DNA of 64,000 bases from positions 4,818,337 through 4,882,336 of the forward strand of contig CM045556.1 in assembly GCA_024721245.1 (NCBI GenBank). Reading direction: 5' to 3'. Source of the stretch: Mitragyna speciosa (taxonomy: Eukaryota > Streptophyta > Magnoliopsida > Gentianales > Rubiaceae). Under the pieces are notes generated by a model, which was given only the letters and a program-made list of their open reading frames with translations, was not told the DNA's origin and ran no database searches. Made by a program: the position numbers and the translations under genes. Below are positions 1 to 11,114 of the stretch, piece after piece (the stretch's first letter is position 1; each line of letters begins with the position of its first letter).

Positions 1-74
1 GAAGACTAGTAAAATTTCAAAACAAGTGAGACCATTTTGCAGACTGTTAGCAGTGAAACTAACATGCTGAAGTC

Positions 75-1127
75 CATATGATGATCCTACTCAAGCAGAA
101 AGACACAACCAAACTTACCATCCTATAGACAAATTCCACAAAAAATCAAAGGTACAGCAGCATCATGGTTACAAGAGCAACTAATTAAGGCCTCTAAGGA
201 GACAGAGACCATTAAGTAGCAAATGCGCAGATTAAAAATCAGTACATGACAATGGCACATATACATTATTATCCGTGTGTCAGCAGATATATTGGTTAAA
301 ATCAATCAGAAAGAAATACTTGAACCAAAGCATGTGATGTAGGCATAGATTCAATAAATTAAACATGGATCTTTAGGACAGATTCTAGAGTACAAGTAGG
401 AACAGGATTTGAACCGGCAGAGAAACGACAAAAGATCCTTCAATTTCTAATCAGAGTCTTAGCAGAACATCAAACTAATTTAACTAATTGAAATATGTTT
501 TCAAATTCCTGGACTTTCTTGCGAATGCTACATAAAGGCTCTAGAACCAATATCCTATAACTGCTGAAGCGAAAGAACTGAAATATGTTTTGTGAATGGC
601 AACTCCAGATATTCAAAAATACTGCACTAAGGTATCGGTCCACTTTATCCTACATCAATGATTTTGACATTCTACTACTGGGATCAAACTTCTGAATTAT
701 CTTAAAAAGAGAAGGATCATTAGGCTTTTCAGAGAGTAAATTGACTAACATGAAAAAGTTAAGTGAATCAATTGAAAATCTCTCACATCCATTTCCTCAA
801 GATAAACCACCATATCACTAAATTTACCACGCTTAAGAAGTCCTAGAACAATGACAACGTATGTGATCTCATTTGCTAAGCAACCATTGTCTTCCATTTC
901 CAGGGCAAATTGTTTAGCTTCTTCAAGCAAATCTTCTAGACAAAATCCAGCAATCATCGTGTTATGTGCTGCAACATCAGGAACAAATCCCTTTTGAGAG
1001 AGACTATTGAACAGATACTGTGAGCTATCAAGCCTCCCACTTTTGCACAACCTGTCAAGGATTATAGCATACATGGCTCTATGAAGATTCACTCCATCAA
1101 CTTTCATCTTATGCAGTAGCACTGAAA
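75..1127 (-). repeat. Tandem segmental duplicate of the PPR-A 3' end, copy 1
   Basis: This block is a diverged copy of about 1157-2133. Both copies begin with a matching non-coding stretch (ACTCAAGCAGAAAGAC near 91 against TTCAAGAAGAAAGACC near 1171) and run into the 3' coding end of a PPR gene on the minus strand. The duplication is about 1 kb long and in direct orientation. It stops inside the PPR coding sequence, so the outer copy lacks everything upstream of the last few motifs. Identity is clear by eye but many small differences and indels show it is not recent. Confidence 0.8.
650..1122 (-). pseudogene. Truncated RFL-type PPR pseudogene (3' end of a PPR-A copy)
   Basis: The open part (745-1122) translates to about 125 aa matching the last four motifs of PPR-A: MLLHKMKVDGVNLH aligns with LLHKMEVDGVHLH, and the following motifs keep the order and spacing of the intact gene. 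A frameshift near 745 gives an early stop. The remaining tail is readable in another frame down to MSKSLM and a stop at 650-652, matching MSKALM at the end of PPR-A. The 5' four fifths of the gene is absent because the duplication breakpoint lies within the coding region. It cannot encode a functional PPR array. Confidence 0.88.
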
Positions 1128-1664
1128 CTTAGGCGCTGAAAGCTGTTGTGAACGTCCATAAATGATTTTATTCAAGAAGAAAGACCGGCCAATCTTACCA
1201 CCCTATAAACAACTTCCACAAGTAGCAAATAGAAGGCTACAGCAATACCATGGTTATGAAAACTACTACTTCAAAAGACTCGAAAGAGGTAGACACACTC
1301 AAGCAACAATATTACAAATTGAGAATAGACATGGCAATGCCACACATAGGCTATCCATCATTGTGTCTGCATTTATACTGGTTAAACTAATCAAAAAAGG
1401 ATATTATTTGAAGCAAAGAATTTTATTTAGACAGACTCAAGAAATTAAATATGGATCTTTAGCAAAGATGTTAAAAAATTAACCAATTAGTTAACTGTTG
1501 GAAATATGTTTTGGAATTCCTGGACTGTCTCATAAGTGCTGCATCAAGGCTCCGCAATCAATATTCTTTGATTGCCAAAGAGAAAGTAATGAGATATGTT
1601 CTATAACAGCGGCAATTCACAAAGACTCCAAAACACTGAAATAAATGACAAAATCCACTTTATC

Positions 1665-3572
1665 CTACATCAATGCCTTTGACATCCTACAACTGGGAAC
1701 AATCTTCTGATTGATCTCAAGAAGAGAAGGATCATTAGGTTTTTCTGAGAGTAAATCGAGTAAAATGGAAAAGTTAAGTGAATCCATTGGAAATCCTTTC
1801 ACATCCATTTCTTCAAGATATACTCCTACATCATCATATTTTCCTCCCTTGAGAAGTCCTCGAACAACAATATTGTATGTAATCCCATTAGCCAAGCAAC
1901 CATTTTCTTCCATTTTCACAACAAATTCTTTCACTTCTTCAAGCAAATCTTCTTGACAAAATCCAGTAATCATCGTGTTATATGTTGTCACATCAGGATG
2001 AAAACCTTTTTTAGAGAGACTGTTGAACAGATCCCATGCACTATCAAGCCTCCCACATTTGAACAACCCGTCAAGGATGATAGTGTACATGGCTATGTGA
2101 AGATGTACTCCATCAACTTCCATCTTGTGCAATAATTGCAGTGCTTCATCAACAAGTCCATTCCTGCATAAACCATCCAGCACAACACAGTAGGTGTGAA
2201 ATTCAAAGTCGAGGGCAGCGGCTTGCATCTCTTGAAAGATCTTCTTGGCAGAAGCACATCTTCCCATCCGAAATAATCCCTGCAAGAGAGTGTTATATGT
2301 ATCAATTGCAGGGGTTAACCCTTTGCTCGAAATCTCTTGGTATAAATGCATGGCCTCATCCATTTTGCTTGCCTTAAAATATCCATTTATCAAAATATTA
2401 TAGCTTATCATATCAGGGAAAAGGCCGCTAGCAAGCATGGCATCAAAAACTCTCCTAGCTTCATTTATTCGGCCCTGCAAACAATATCCATCCATCAGTG
2501 CGTTACATGTGAACAGATCAAAATTCTCACCCTGCCGAATCATGATGCAGAATACCTCTTCTGCATTCTCTACCCTTCCTTCCTTACATAAAGCATCAAC
2601 CAAAATATTATAAGTAAAGACATTTATGGCAATGTTAAAATCCCTGGTCTCCTTCAACAGTTTTTGGACCTTTTCCCAGTTACCTAAACCACAAAGGCCA
2701 TGTATCAAACTATTGAAAGTGAAGATATCAGGAGCCATACCCCTTCCGATCATCTCATCTAAAAGGGCTAGAGCTTGATCTGCCATTTTATCCTTGCACA
2801 AGCTATCAATGATAGTGTTATAAGCAACAACGTGAGGCTTACACCTCCCTTTGCTCCCCATGGATCTCAGCAATTGAAGGGCCGTGCTAGTATTCCCCAA
2901 CTTACACAGCCCATGTATAACAGTCCCAAACATAACCTCATTTGGTTCACAAAGCCTTTCCTGAATAATCTTCTTGAACAGTTCTTGTGCCTCGGCAACC
3001 ATTTCTCCTTTAAACAGCCCTTTAAGTAAAGTGGTAAAGGTTTTCACATCAGGGACAAAACCACGTTTCAAGAGAACCCCTAGCATAGAAAACCCAAAAT
3101 CGGCTCGGCCCATGTGGCAGCAACACTTAATCACCATGTTCATGGTAACCTGATTAACCGGAACGCACTCAACGAGCATATCTCTGAGAAGGGAAATGGC
3201 AGGGGAATAATGGTTCATCTCAACAACACGCCCAAGCAATTGAGTGAAGTCAATTACATTAGGCCTAGGCCTCATTTGAACCATCTGATTGTATAAATTA
3301 AGAGCATCTTCCAGCTTATTAATTTCACTAATATCGTTCCTCAATCTGAACCCCCACCCAGATTTATTTCTGGAACCGACCAGGTGATGACTACTGCTAC
3401 TACTAATAATTGTCGTATTATTGGTTGCAGAAGCAGCAGAACGAGAAGCTAGTAACTGGGGGTTCGGGTTTGGAGACAGAAATGTAATACTAATACTAGC
3501 AATAGTAGTACCTTGCGCGGCTTTCTGGCACTGAGAGATAGGAACAGCAAAAGGTATTTTCTTCATCATCAT
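1665..3572 (-). CDS. PPR-A: Rf-like P-class pentatricopeptide repeat protein, 635 aa
   Basis: This is a single-exon ORF. Residues 1-80 are rich in Ser, Ala, Arg and Asn with few acids, typical of an organelle (probably mitochondrial) targeting sequence. From about residue 106 there are 14 consecutive 35-residue P-type motifs plus a partial fifteenth. Signature helices include YNTIIDSLCK, YNILVDALCK, YNILINGYFK and YNTMITGFCQ. No E, DYW or SMR domain follows, so it is P-class. The family binds organellar RNA in a one-motif-one-base manner, and RFL members cleave or block mitochondrial transcripts, including CMS transcripts. By-eye 5/35 pairs for motifs 1-14 are TN, ND, TN, GH, ND, NN, ND, ND, NA, NE, CH, TD, NN, ND. 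It is clearly diverged from the other four loci but shares their architecture. The start was chosen at the first of three Met codons (MMMKK). The RFL assignment rests on motif pattern and clustering, not on a search. Confidence 0.93.
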   Translation of the reverse strand: MMMKKIPFAVPISQCQKAAQGTTIASISITFLSPNPNPQLLASRSAASATNNTTIISSSSSHHLVGSRNKSGWGFRLRNDISEINKLEDALNLYNQMVQMRPRPNVIDFTQLLGRVVEMNHYSPAISLLRDMLVECVPVNQVTMNMVIKCCCHMGRADFGFSMLGVLLKRGFVPDVKTFTTLLKGLFKGEMVAEAQELFKKIIQERLCEPNEVMFGTVIHGLCKLGNTSTALQLLRSMGSKGRCKPHVVAYNTIIDSLCKDKMADQALALLDEMIGRGMAPDIFTFNSLIHGLCGLGNWEKVQKLLKETRDFNIAINVFTYNILVDALCKEGRVENAEEVFCIMIRQGENFDLFTCNALMDGYCLQGRINEARRVFDAMLASGLFPDMISYNILINGYFKASKMDEAMHLYQEISSKGLTPAIDTYNTLLQGLFRMGRCASAKKIFQEMQAAALDFEFHTYCVVLDGLCRNGLVDEALQLLHKMEVDGVHLHIAMYTIILDGLFKCGRLDSAWDLFNSLSKKGFHPDVTTYNTMITGFCQEDLLEEVKEFVVKMEENGCLANGITYNIVVRGLLKGGKYDDVGVYLEEMDVKGFPMDSLNFSILLDLLSEKPNDPSLLEINQKIVPSCRMSKALM

Positions 3573-4939
3573 CTTCCAATTTGATCATATAGGAAGGGAT
3601 CTGACTTCTGAGCCCTAGCAGGTTGCTTTCTTGCATTTCTGGCGGAGGGCGGTTGTGGTGGAGGAGGAGGATTATGATGGGGAGTATACATGCTTTACTT
3701 CCGTTCCCCAGCACGTTAAAAGTTGACTGCTGTTTTTTAGGCCAAAATTGCACATTGTTGTGTTGTGTTGTTGTTTCGTTTAAATTTGGAATTGACTAAC
3801 GATTCCAAAATTTATTACGTATGCCAAATTTGAAGCAATCCCAAGCATTTTAATATATCTGTACGTAAATTTCAAACCTTTTACTTATGGGTGAGCAGTA
3901 AGCAGCCCAAGTATTTTAATTTATTTGTACGTAAACTTGATTAGGTTTGTTACCATAAAGCCTTTAAGGATTAAATGAGATAGAAGGTCAAGGTTTGAAT
4001 TTTGTCTCTCGTTAAAAATTTGAATGGATGCATAATACACTCATTTAATCTGATGGTGGTTCAGTCCTCCATCATTTTTTCTGAATTCAATTGGGCCTCA
4101 ACCATAAAGTAGGTTAAAAGTAGACTAGAGTACAGTTGGCGAGTGAAAAAAAAAAGAAGAAGTAAGCTTGTACATATAATCAGCATCAAATCTCGTTTAG
4201 AGTTAATTTGATTAATTGATAAATTCATCCTAATCGAGCTTTTATTAAATTAACCAAACTCGATTTGAGCATTTAGTAATTTAGTTTGTTCATTAGATCT
4301 AATTACAATAAAACTTTCTATGATTGGAGATAAGTTGCACTTTGTCTTTTTCAGTTCTTTCTACCGCAATTTGAACTTTGAACATTAGATATTCAAAATC
4401 CGTCTTTGATTCAGGGCTAGGGTGGTTTAGGGAAGGCCGAAATGGGTTAATAGCCGATTGGCCGCCACCTACCGCTGCCTGTCATGGCTGCAACAGGTTA
4501 ACCTGTAATTTCGTGGAGTAGGTTAAACAATAACAATGACAACGATGACGACAATAATTAACATAGAAAGAAGAAAAAAATTAATATATTATTACCATCA
4601 ATAATATATACGTTATTTGAATCCTTTCTGATTAATAAATTAATTTTCAGTATTTAAAATAAATATATAATTTAAAATTTTTTGTACTGTACAAATTTAT
4701 TCGTAGCACTAAGCCATATTCTTTCTATTAAGGTTGATATCTAATTTGTTACACTGGACTTTTTGTCAACCTTATTCAAGTTGACAAAAGAAACAAAAGT
4801 CTCACATCGGGCAAAGATAGTGAGCTTAATGTGTACTTAAGGTCTATTGACTCTTCCTCCAATCAATCTATTGACTCTTTCTCTAATCAATAATTACCTA
4901 GATAGAGTGAATTAGTAGATCCTACCTTAGGTTTCCCCT
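3573..4939. other. Non-coding region upstream of PPR-A
   Basis: This is the 5' flank of PPR-A (minus strand) followed by AT-rich DNA. An ORF crossing its left edge only overlaps the start of PPR-A in another frame and has no recognisable domain. Around 4435-4515 is a short GC-richer patch (GCCGATTGGCCGCCACCT). I see no other gene, RNA or well-bounded transposon, and no promoter element strong enough to call. Confidence 0.5.
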
Positions 4940-5105
4940 TCCCTTAACCCTTTGGGTTAATTTCAAAAGAAAAAAAAAAGTTGACCTCATTAAAATTTAC
5001 AAGTCAATCACTGCATCAACCCTACTCCCTTAACCCTTCGGGTTATTTTCAAAAAAAAAAAAAAATTGATCTCATTAAAATTTATAAGTCAATCACTGCA
5101 TCAAC
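4940..5105 (+). repeat. Two-copy direct tandem repeat, about 80 bp unit
   Basis: The unit beginning CCCTTAACCCTTTGGGTT, continuing through an A-run and AAGTCAATCACTGCATCAAC, occurs at about 4940-5020 and again at about 5027-5105. The A-run varies in length between copies. Just upstream, two near-copies of CTATTGACTCTTxCTCxAATCAAT lie at about 4842-4890. This looks like debris of a repeated element rather than a gene. Confidence 0.75.
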
Positions 5106-5358
5106 TTTAAATTACTCGATATAGCGTGAGCAAAGTCTATATAATATATAATATTTGTATTAAGTCAATCTCTTAATTTTATACTAGTGTGGGACAAGTA
5201 AATGCATATTTATATCAAGTCAAGTTTGACCAAGTACGTAGGTGTTTGTGTTGAATTGATTTCTAATATAACGTGCACTTTAGGTTTAACTCATCTCTCA
5301 ATAAGTTTCTAGTACGGATCTAACGCCAATAAGTTTGTGTAATGTAAACTATTAAATT

Positions 5359-7001
5359 GTGGTCAAGGTTTCTGTAATCCTAGTTTTGATGATAACAAAT
5401 CAATATATTATTAACTAGTTTTCTAATGTGTGTAGCAATATTTTTACAGCATTAAATAAGACCCAAATGCATCATTTGAAGCACATAGGATGAGCCAATC
5501 AATTGTGAAAAATTGCACAATTGAAGAGTCTGTTTGGTTGGATGTAAAATGTTTTTCTTAGAAAGTTATTTTCTTCAAAAAATAATTTTTATGAAAATAT
5601 AGATTTTCCCATCAATTTTCCAATGTTTGGTTATCAAATTCATGAAAATATTTATCCCACAATAAGATATTGTGTCTACTGCACCGTGTTCCTGTCAAAC
5701 TTCCTCCCCCAAGCATATACTGGACCTCTCCACCATGGCCCACCATTTGCAGCACCACATTCAAATTCCTGTCTTCCCTAACCTTCCACAATCGTGGCAC
5801 AACCCAATCCAACCCTCCTTTGACCACCACTGCTAAGATCCTCCTTCAATCAAGTACCACCACCTTCGCCCCTTCTGTCCCAAAAAATAGATTATACAAA
5901 AAAAATGGAAAAGATTTGAATGTAAAGAATTATCCAAGGTTTTCCGGCAAAGTCACAAGGTTCACCGGCAGCAAAGCTAGCCGCCACAATCTCTAATAAA
6001 CGTCTCGACTCTTTAGTTATTGGTTTTCTTCCGAACATGGCACATGTCTAATTATTTATAACCCAAAGTAAGTTTACTCTGGAGAAAACAACTTCAGTAA
6101 CCTTCTTACTGAAGTTGTTTTCCGTTAAATTGAGGAAAAAAACTTCAGCAGTAAAATGTTTTCCCCGCCTCTAATGCAACCAAACATCGAAAGTTGTAGA
6201 AAACATTTTCTGGAAAACTTTTTCAGTCTAAACAAACACACCCGAAATGAGGATCAAACACCCTTTCACACGTTCTAAAGGTGGGATTGGACATCCTAAC
6301 GCTCTTTCGGACGTCCTTTTGGTCGTCTTAAAGCATCTGACAGAAAAGACTCTAGAAATGTTCGGACACCCTTTTAGCTATCCGATCAACCGTCCTAACG
6401 GGTTCGGACACCCTTTTGGATGCCCGTTCGGACATCCTATGGCCTATAATGGCTACTTTTTCAGTAACTTTAATTTGACCGTTTTTAACAGTTGGAGCAT
6501 GTTTTAACTTCATTTCTCACCCCTATAAATACCAATTTGTATAGAATTGATGAAAGAACTTTTTCCTACATTTATTACAAGCTTTCAAAGGTGATTTTGG
6601 TATAAAAATACTCTCTTCTTTAGTATTATTGTAATAGTTTGTAAGGTAGTTGGTTGAGTTATAGTGTGTTCTTCAAAATGTGAGTGCTAGCATTCAAGTG
6701 TAGTTTTGTGAGGGTTGATTGAGTGAATTGTAAAACTCTCTGGCTTGACTAAAGAGTGCTAGGGTGGATAAAGAGTGATCCCTATATTGTGCATGTTGAT
6801 TTGCTTCACCAACTTGTGAAGAAGCACATAGTGAATTCAAACTCCAAATTGAGGAATTTGGAAGTAAAAATTCTAGTGTGTTTTTTCTTTTTTTCTTTTA
6901 CTTTATTATTTAATTGTGAACTTGTTTTGTTATAACTTTATCATTATTATTGCAAGTTTATTTATTTCTATATTGGTTGCATTATTGTTTGGGGCCAACA
7001 G
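5359..7001 (+). mobile_element. Probable copia-type solo LTR, with a nested MITE
   Basis: The left part reads TGTGGTCAAG then TAGTTTTGATGATAACAAAT, wording common at the 5' end of plant Ty1/copia LTRs. The right part has a TATA-like CCTATAAATACC near 6521 followed by the GT-rich leader usual for such LTRs, and the block ends GGGGCCAACA. The ends are therefore TG...CA. No primer-binding site or polyprotein follows; the sequence runs straight into LINE coding sequence at 7002. No convincing 5-bp target duplication is present, so one flank may have been deleted or rearranged. The LTR is about 0.9 kb once the nested element at 5526-6243 is removed. Confidence 0.5.
5526..6243. mobile_element. MITE-like element with imperfect terminal inverted repeats
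   Basis: The left end GAGTCTGTTTGGTTGGA and the reverse complement of the right end GGGTGTGTTTGTTTAGA form an imperfect inverted repeat. The subterminal halves both contain GGAAAAC/GTTTTCC-type motifs. A trinucleotide GAA flanks both sides (5523-5525 and 6244-6246) and may be the target duplication, though that is weak. The centre (5670-5995) is GC-richer and open in two frames without a domain I recognise, so a captured fragment of host sequence is possible. A related end sequence occurs at 23549. Confidence 0.55.
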
Positions 7002-8147
7002 TTTTAGTGAATAGATTGCAACCTCTCGTGGATAGACTTATTGGGGAATTCCAAAATGCATTTGTTCCTGGAAGCCTGATCTCAGACAATGTGTTGGTGG
7101 CTTATGAAATTTTTGAATCTAATAGGAAATGCAAGGGATTTCACGCTGTTGCTGCATTAAAAATTGACATGAGTAAAGCTTATGACATAGTTTCATAGGA
7201 GTTTTTAAGAGTAGTTTTAATAAAACTCCATTTTCCTTCACACTAGGTTTCTCTAATCATGTCATCTGTTTCAACAGTCAAATTTTCTATTATAATCAAT
7301 GGTTGGAGATCAAGTTTTGTGGTACCAGGACAGGGTTTATGTCAAGGTTGTCCCCTATCTCCCTACCTTATCATTCTTTGTCAAGAGGTTCTTTTTCAGG
7401 CACTTTGTTGATTGGCCATCAACCTATTGTGTCCAGCAATCAAAGTAGCTCCAAGGGCTATTCCAATTTCGCATTTGGTGTTTGCAGATGATAGTATTGC
7501 GTTTTTCAAATGTTCAGAGAATGCAGCTCCAAATCTGAAGTCTCTTATGGATACATATTCTAGATTCACTGGTCAACAAATAAATTTTAGCAAGTCTGTG
7601 CTTTATTTCAATCCCAACACCTCTTCTCAATCTTTGAAGTAAATCATTTATTCTACGCTGGACATTCCTCAAGTACCAGCTATTGGAAAATATTTGGGGC
7701 TCCAAAATGGATTTTGGACAAACTAAATCTTGTTTATTCTCAGATCTTAAGGGGAGGATTCAGAAAAAAATTGCGACCTGGAAGAACTCTAAATTATCCG
7801 TCATGGGGAGAGTTGTTCTTGCTAAAAGTATTTTATCAGCTTTATCATAGTATACAATGGCTATGTTTAAGCTTCCACAGCAAGTTGCCCAATCAATTGA
7901 TAGACAAATAGCTAGATTTATTTGGGCTGGTGACTCTAAGGGGAGGAAAATTCACTGGAAATCTTGGAACATAATCTGTAGTTCCAAGTTTCATGTAGGA
8001 CTAGGAATGAGGTCTACACGAGAAGTAAATAGAGCTTTTCTAGCAAAAATTGCTTGGAGAATTCTTTCGAAGCCACATTCCTTATTAGCAAAGTTTTTTC
8101 TATCAAAATATTGTAGGAAGCAATCCTTTATAGAGGTTAAAGCTAAA

Positions 8148-8258
8148 AGCTCTTATACTTGGGGCACCTGGAAAAGTATCTTATGGGGAAGGGATTTGTT
8201 GAACAAGCTCTTATACTTGGGGCTGGAAAAGTATCTTATGGGGAAGGGATTTGTTGAA
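8148..8258 (+). repeat. 58-bp tandem duplication inside the LINE
   Basis: The stretch starting AGCTCTTATACTTGGGG and ending GGGATTTGTTGAAC is repeated immediately (8148-8205, then 8206-8258), with a small deletion in the second copy. It disrupts the LINE reading frame and is absent from the normal ORF2 order, so it arose after the element lost function or was one cause of that loss. Confidence 0.85.
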
Positions 8259-9276
8259 GTCTGGTTTAAAGTGGAGGATTGGTAATGGTGCTTCTGTTTA
8301 CATTCATGAGAACTGGATTCCTAATATGCAAAATCCTTTGCTCGGAAACACAACTATTCCAAGGAGTCTGAATTTTAAGGTTAAGGATTTATTTGATAAT
8401 AATAGAAGATGGAGTCTTCCTTTATTGACAGTATTATTTCTGTAAGAGGCAATCAACTCAATTCTCACAATTCACTTTGCTCACTCTGATTAATGTGACT
8501 CTTTGTATTGGGTTCACCAGAAGAATGGCCAGTATAGTGTAAAATCAGGATATTATCAAGCGCTACGTATTGATTCCTTGGAAGGTGCATTATCATCTTA
8601 GTCATCTAGGAGGGAGTTGAATGCCTTGAGGTATCAGCAATCATTTTGGAAAAAGTTGTGGTCGTTGAAAATTCCACCGAAGTTACAATTCTGTGTTTGG
8701 AGATTAGTCATGAATGCTTGCCCTACTAATGCAGCCTTATTCGAACGAGGATGCATGAATGTTCCAGTTTGTGTTAGATGTGGTGCGAGTGAAGAATCTA
8801 CATCGCATCTTTTTCTGGGATGTGACCTTGCAAAGAGAGTCTGGAGATTGTCTACCTTGGTTTTCAATTTTGATGTAGGATCTCCTTCTTCTTTTACGAA
8901 ATGACTTCTTATGTGGTTCAATCACGCTCCGGAAAATATTTACATAATTCAATCTATTTGTATCCTGTGGCAAATTTGGACATCAAGGAATAGACTTATT
9001 TGGGATGGAGTTCTTGATGAGTTTACTGATGTAGTGAAGAAGGTGGATGTGTTATTTACTTCAATTAATCAGAGTGATGGATTTCAGAAGTCTTGCAAGT
9101 CTGAGAGGGTTAAGGAGGTATGTGTTAGATTTAGCTGTGAAAGTGACATGAAAATTCCAAAGTTTATGCAGTTGGAGTCAAGTGATCAACTTACGAAGGA
9201 TTCTCAATTATCAAAGTCGATGGAAGCTTTGATCATGACACGAAGAAAGCTGCAATAGGTTGAGCAATTAAGGATT

Positions 9277-10463
9277 GGGTTAATAACACTTTGCCCCCCT
9301 GAACTTAGGGGGTAGTCACACTTTACCCGCCTGAACTTCAAATATATACACTTTGCCCCCCAAAGACTAGTCAAAGTTAGGAATTCAAAAAAAAAGTGAG
9401 TGTTATGACATTATTGCCCTTTTACTAATGAATATATTTATAACTTAATATCATTTCTTTTCATTTTTAAAAGATTTATATCTTCTCTATTGTATTAATT
9501 ATATAAAAATATCAAACTAAAAATTTAAAGAAAGTTAATATTTAGTTTATATCTTTGAAATTTTCCTCTTAGATTAATATGTACTTCTATATATGTTTTG
9601 TTTAATTTATTATCCTTTAAGTCAAACAAAACCGATAAATAACACGACACTAAAATAAATTTAATTGTCAAATTTTGTATAAAAATGGTAATACCAAACT
9701 CATTTATTTGAACTAAATTTTTATCATTTTAAATTATTTAAACTTTTGGACTAATATCATAGTCATTTTTATATTTATCAAATTAGTTCAATATGAAATT
9801 TTTAATCAAAGAATTTCTAATCATTTATTGTTTTGGACAAAATATTATATTTTTTTGTTTGACTTATTTATTCTTGTTTACCCTAGTACTGTATAATGGG
9901 CTAACTCTTCTTTTTTCCCAAAATATTCTTTAATTAAGAATTTCATATTGGAATAATTTGAATAAATATAAAAAATGACAATGATATTAGTCTAAAAGTT
10001 TAATTAAATTAAAATGATAAAAATTTAGTTCAAATAAATGAGTTTGGTATTACCATTTTTATACAAAATTTAACAATTAAATGTATTTTAGTGTCGTGTT
10101 ATTTATCAGTTTTGTTTGACTTAAAGTATAATAAATTAAACAAAACATATATAGAAGTACATATTAATCTAAGAGGAAAATTTCAAAGATATAAACTAAA
10201 TATTAACTTTCTTTAAATTTTTAGTTTGATATTTTTATATAATTAATACAATAGAGAAGATATAAATCTTTTAAAAATGAAAAGAAATGATATTAAGTTA
10301 TAAATATATTCATTAATAAAAGGGCAATAATGTCATAACACTCACTTTTTTTTTGAATTCCTAACTTTGACTAGTCTTGGGGGGCAAAGTGTATATATTT
10401 GAAGTTCAGGGGGGTAAAGTGTGACTACCCCCTAAGTTCAGGGGGGCAAAGTGTTATTAACCC
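9277..10463. mobile_element. Non-autonomous MULE foldback element (1187 bp)
   Basis: The two ends are inverted copies of each other: GGGTTAATAACACTTTGCCC on the left and its complement on the right. The inverted arms run about 545 bp each (9277 to about 9823 and about 9923 to 10463), leaving only about 100 bp of unique centre, so nearly the whole element can fold into a hairpin. It is flanked by a perfect 9-bp duplication, TTAAGGATT, at 9268-9276 and 10464-10472. A 9-bp duplication with long inverted repeats is the hallmark of Mutator-like elements. No transposase is present, so mobility would depend on one elsewhere. It sits in the RNase H region of the LINE. Confidence 0.93.
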
Positions 10464-10836
10464 TTAAGGATTCTCAACATATGTTAATATCTGAAGGATC
10501 TGAACAAGTTCGAGCTGCGTCTCCTCTTCAGGTGGCAGCTCTAGCATGCTTACAGGGTCTCAAGGAAGCAAAGAGATTGTGCTTAGATAGAGTTGCTATT
10601 ATAACTGATTGTTTAGAATTAATGAAATTTCTGAAATATCTAAATCAGTCATGGGTGAATACGTCATCAATCATATCAGATTTTTATGATATGTTAAGCT
10701 TGTTTACGGATGTATTAGTCATTAAATTAGGTAGGCCTAATGTACAAGTAGCTTGTGACTTTAGCAAATCAAGCTAGGATTTTATGTATGTAACTTGTTT
10801 TAAGTAATAAATATATTAATTCCAGAAAAAAAAAAG

Positions 10837-11001
10837 ATTCTAGTAATATTGTTTATATTTAATCTCATTATATAATTATTATAAATTTTGAGTGATTTTT
10901 CATTGTGAAATAATTGAATGATTATTCAAGCTTTTCTACTTTATGAAGTAATTCCGTTAACTAACCATACGAGATTTACAATATAAGGACTATGTATTAA
11001 T
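10837..11001. other. AT-rich spacer after the LINE
   Basis: Non-coding AT-rich sequence between the LINE A-tail and the 34-bp tandem repeat. Nothing recognisable is seen in it. Confidence 0.4.
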
Positions 11002-11100
11002 ACAAATTTAATTAGATCAACTAATGTAATTTGTGACAAATTTAATTGGATCAACTAATGTAATTTGTGACAAATTTAATTGGATCAACTAATGTAATTT
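11002..11100 (+). repeat. Three-copy 34-bp tandem repeat
   Basis: The unit ACAAATTTAATTGGATCAAC continuing to TAATTTGTG starts at 11002, 11036 and 11070. The first copy has one A for G difference and the third is cut short where the SINE target duplication begins. No function is apparent. Confidence 0.9.
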
Positions 11101-11114
11101 AGGATTACAAGTCG

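Larger units (their letters stand above)
7002..10836 (+). pseudogene. Decayed L1-type LINE (RT, zf-RVT and RNase H parts)
   Basis: Pieces of one non-LTR retrotransposon ORF2 appear in order across several frames. At 7002-7198 is the RT palm start (NRLQPLVDRLIGEFQNAFVPG, then ISDNVLVAYE). At 7412-7642 is the RT catalytic block with FADDS in place of YADD. At 7857-8445 is the RT thumb and connection region. At 8617-8904 is the zf-RVT region (CVRCGASEESTSHLFLGC). At 8911-9258 and 10464-10777 is the C-terminal RNase H-like domain. The 3' end has an A-run at about 10826-10835. Stops and frameshifts break every segment, the 5' end is missing, and a MULE (9277-10463) splits the RNase H part. No product is expected. 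Confidence 0.9.

Noticed and set aside
1711..3296. Several plus-strand ORFs across PPR-A
   Set aside because: Antisense shadows of the PPR coding sequence; similar shadows occur over every other PPR gene.
7002..10836. Functional reverse transcriptase gene
   Set aside because: At least six frame breaks, a missing 5' end, an internal 58-bp duplication and a MULE insertion.
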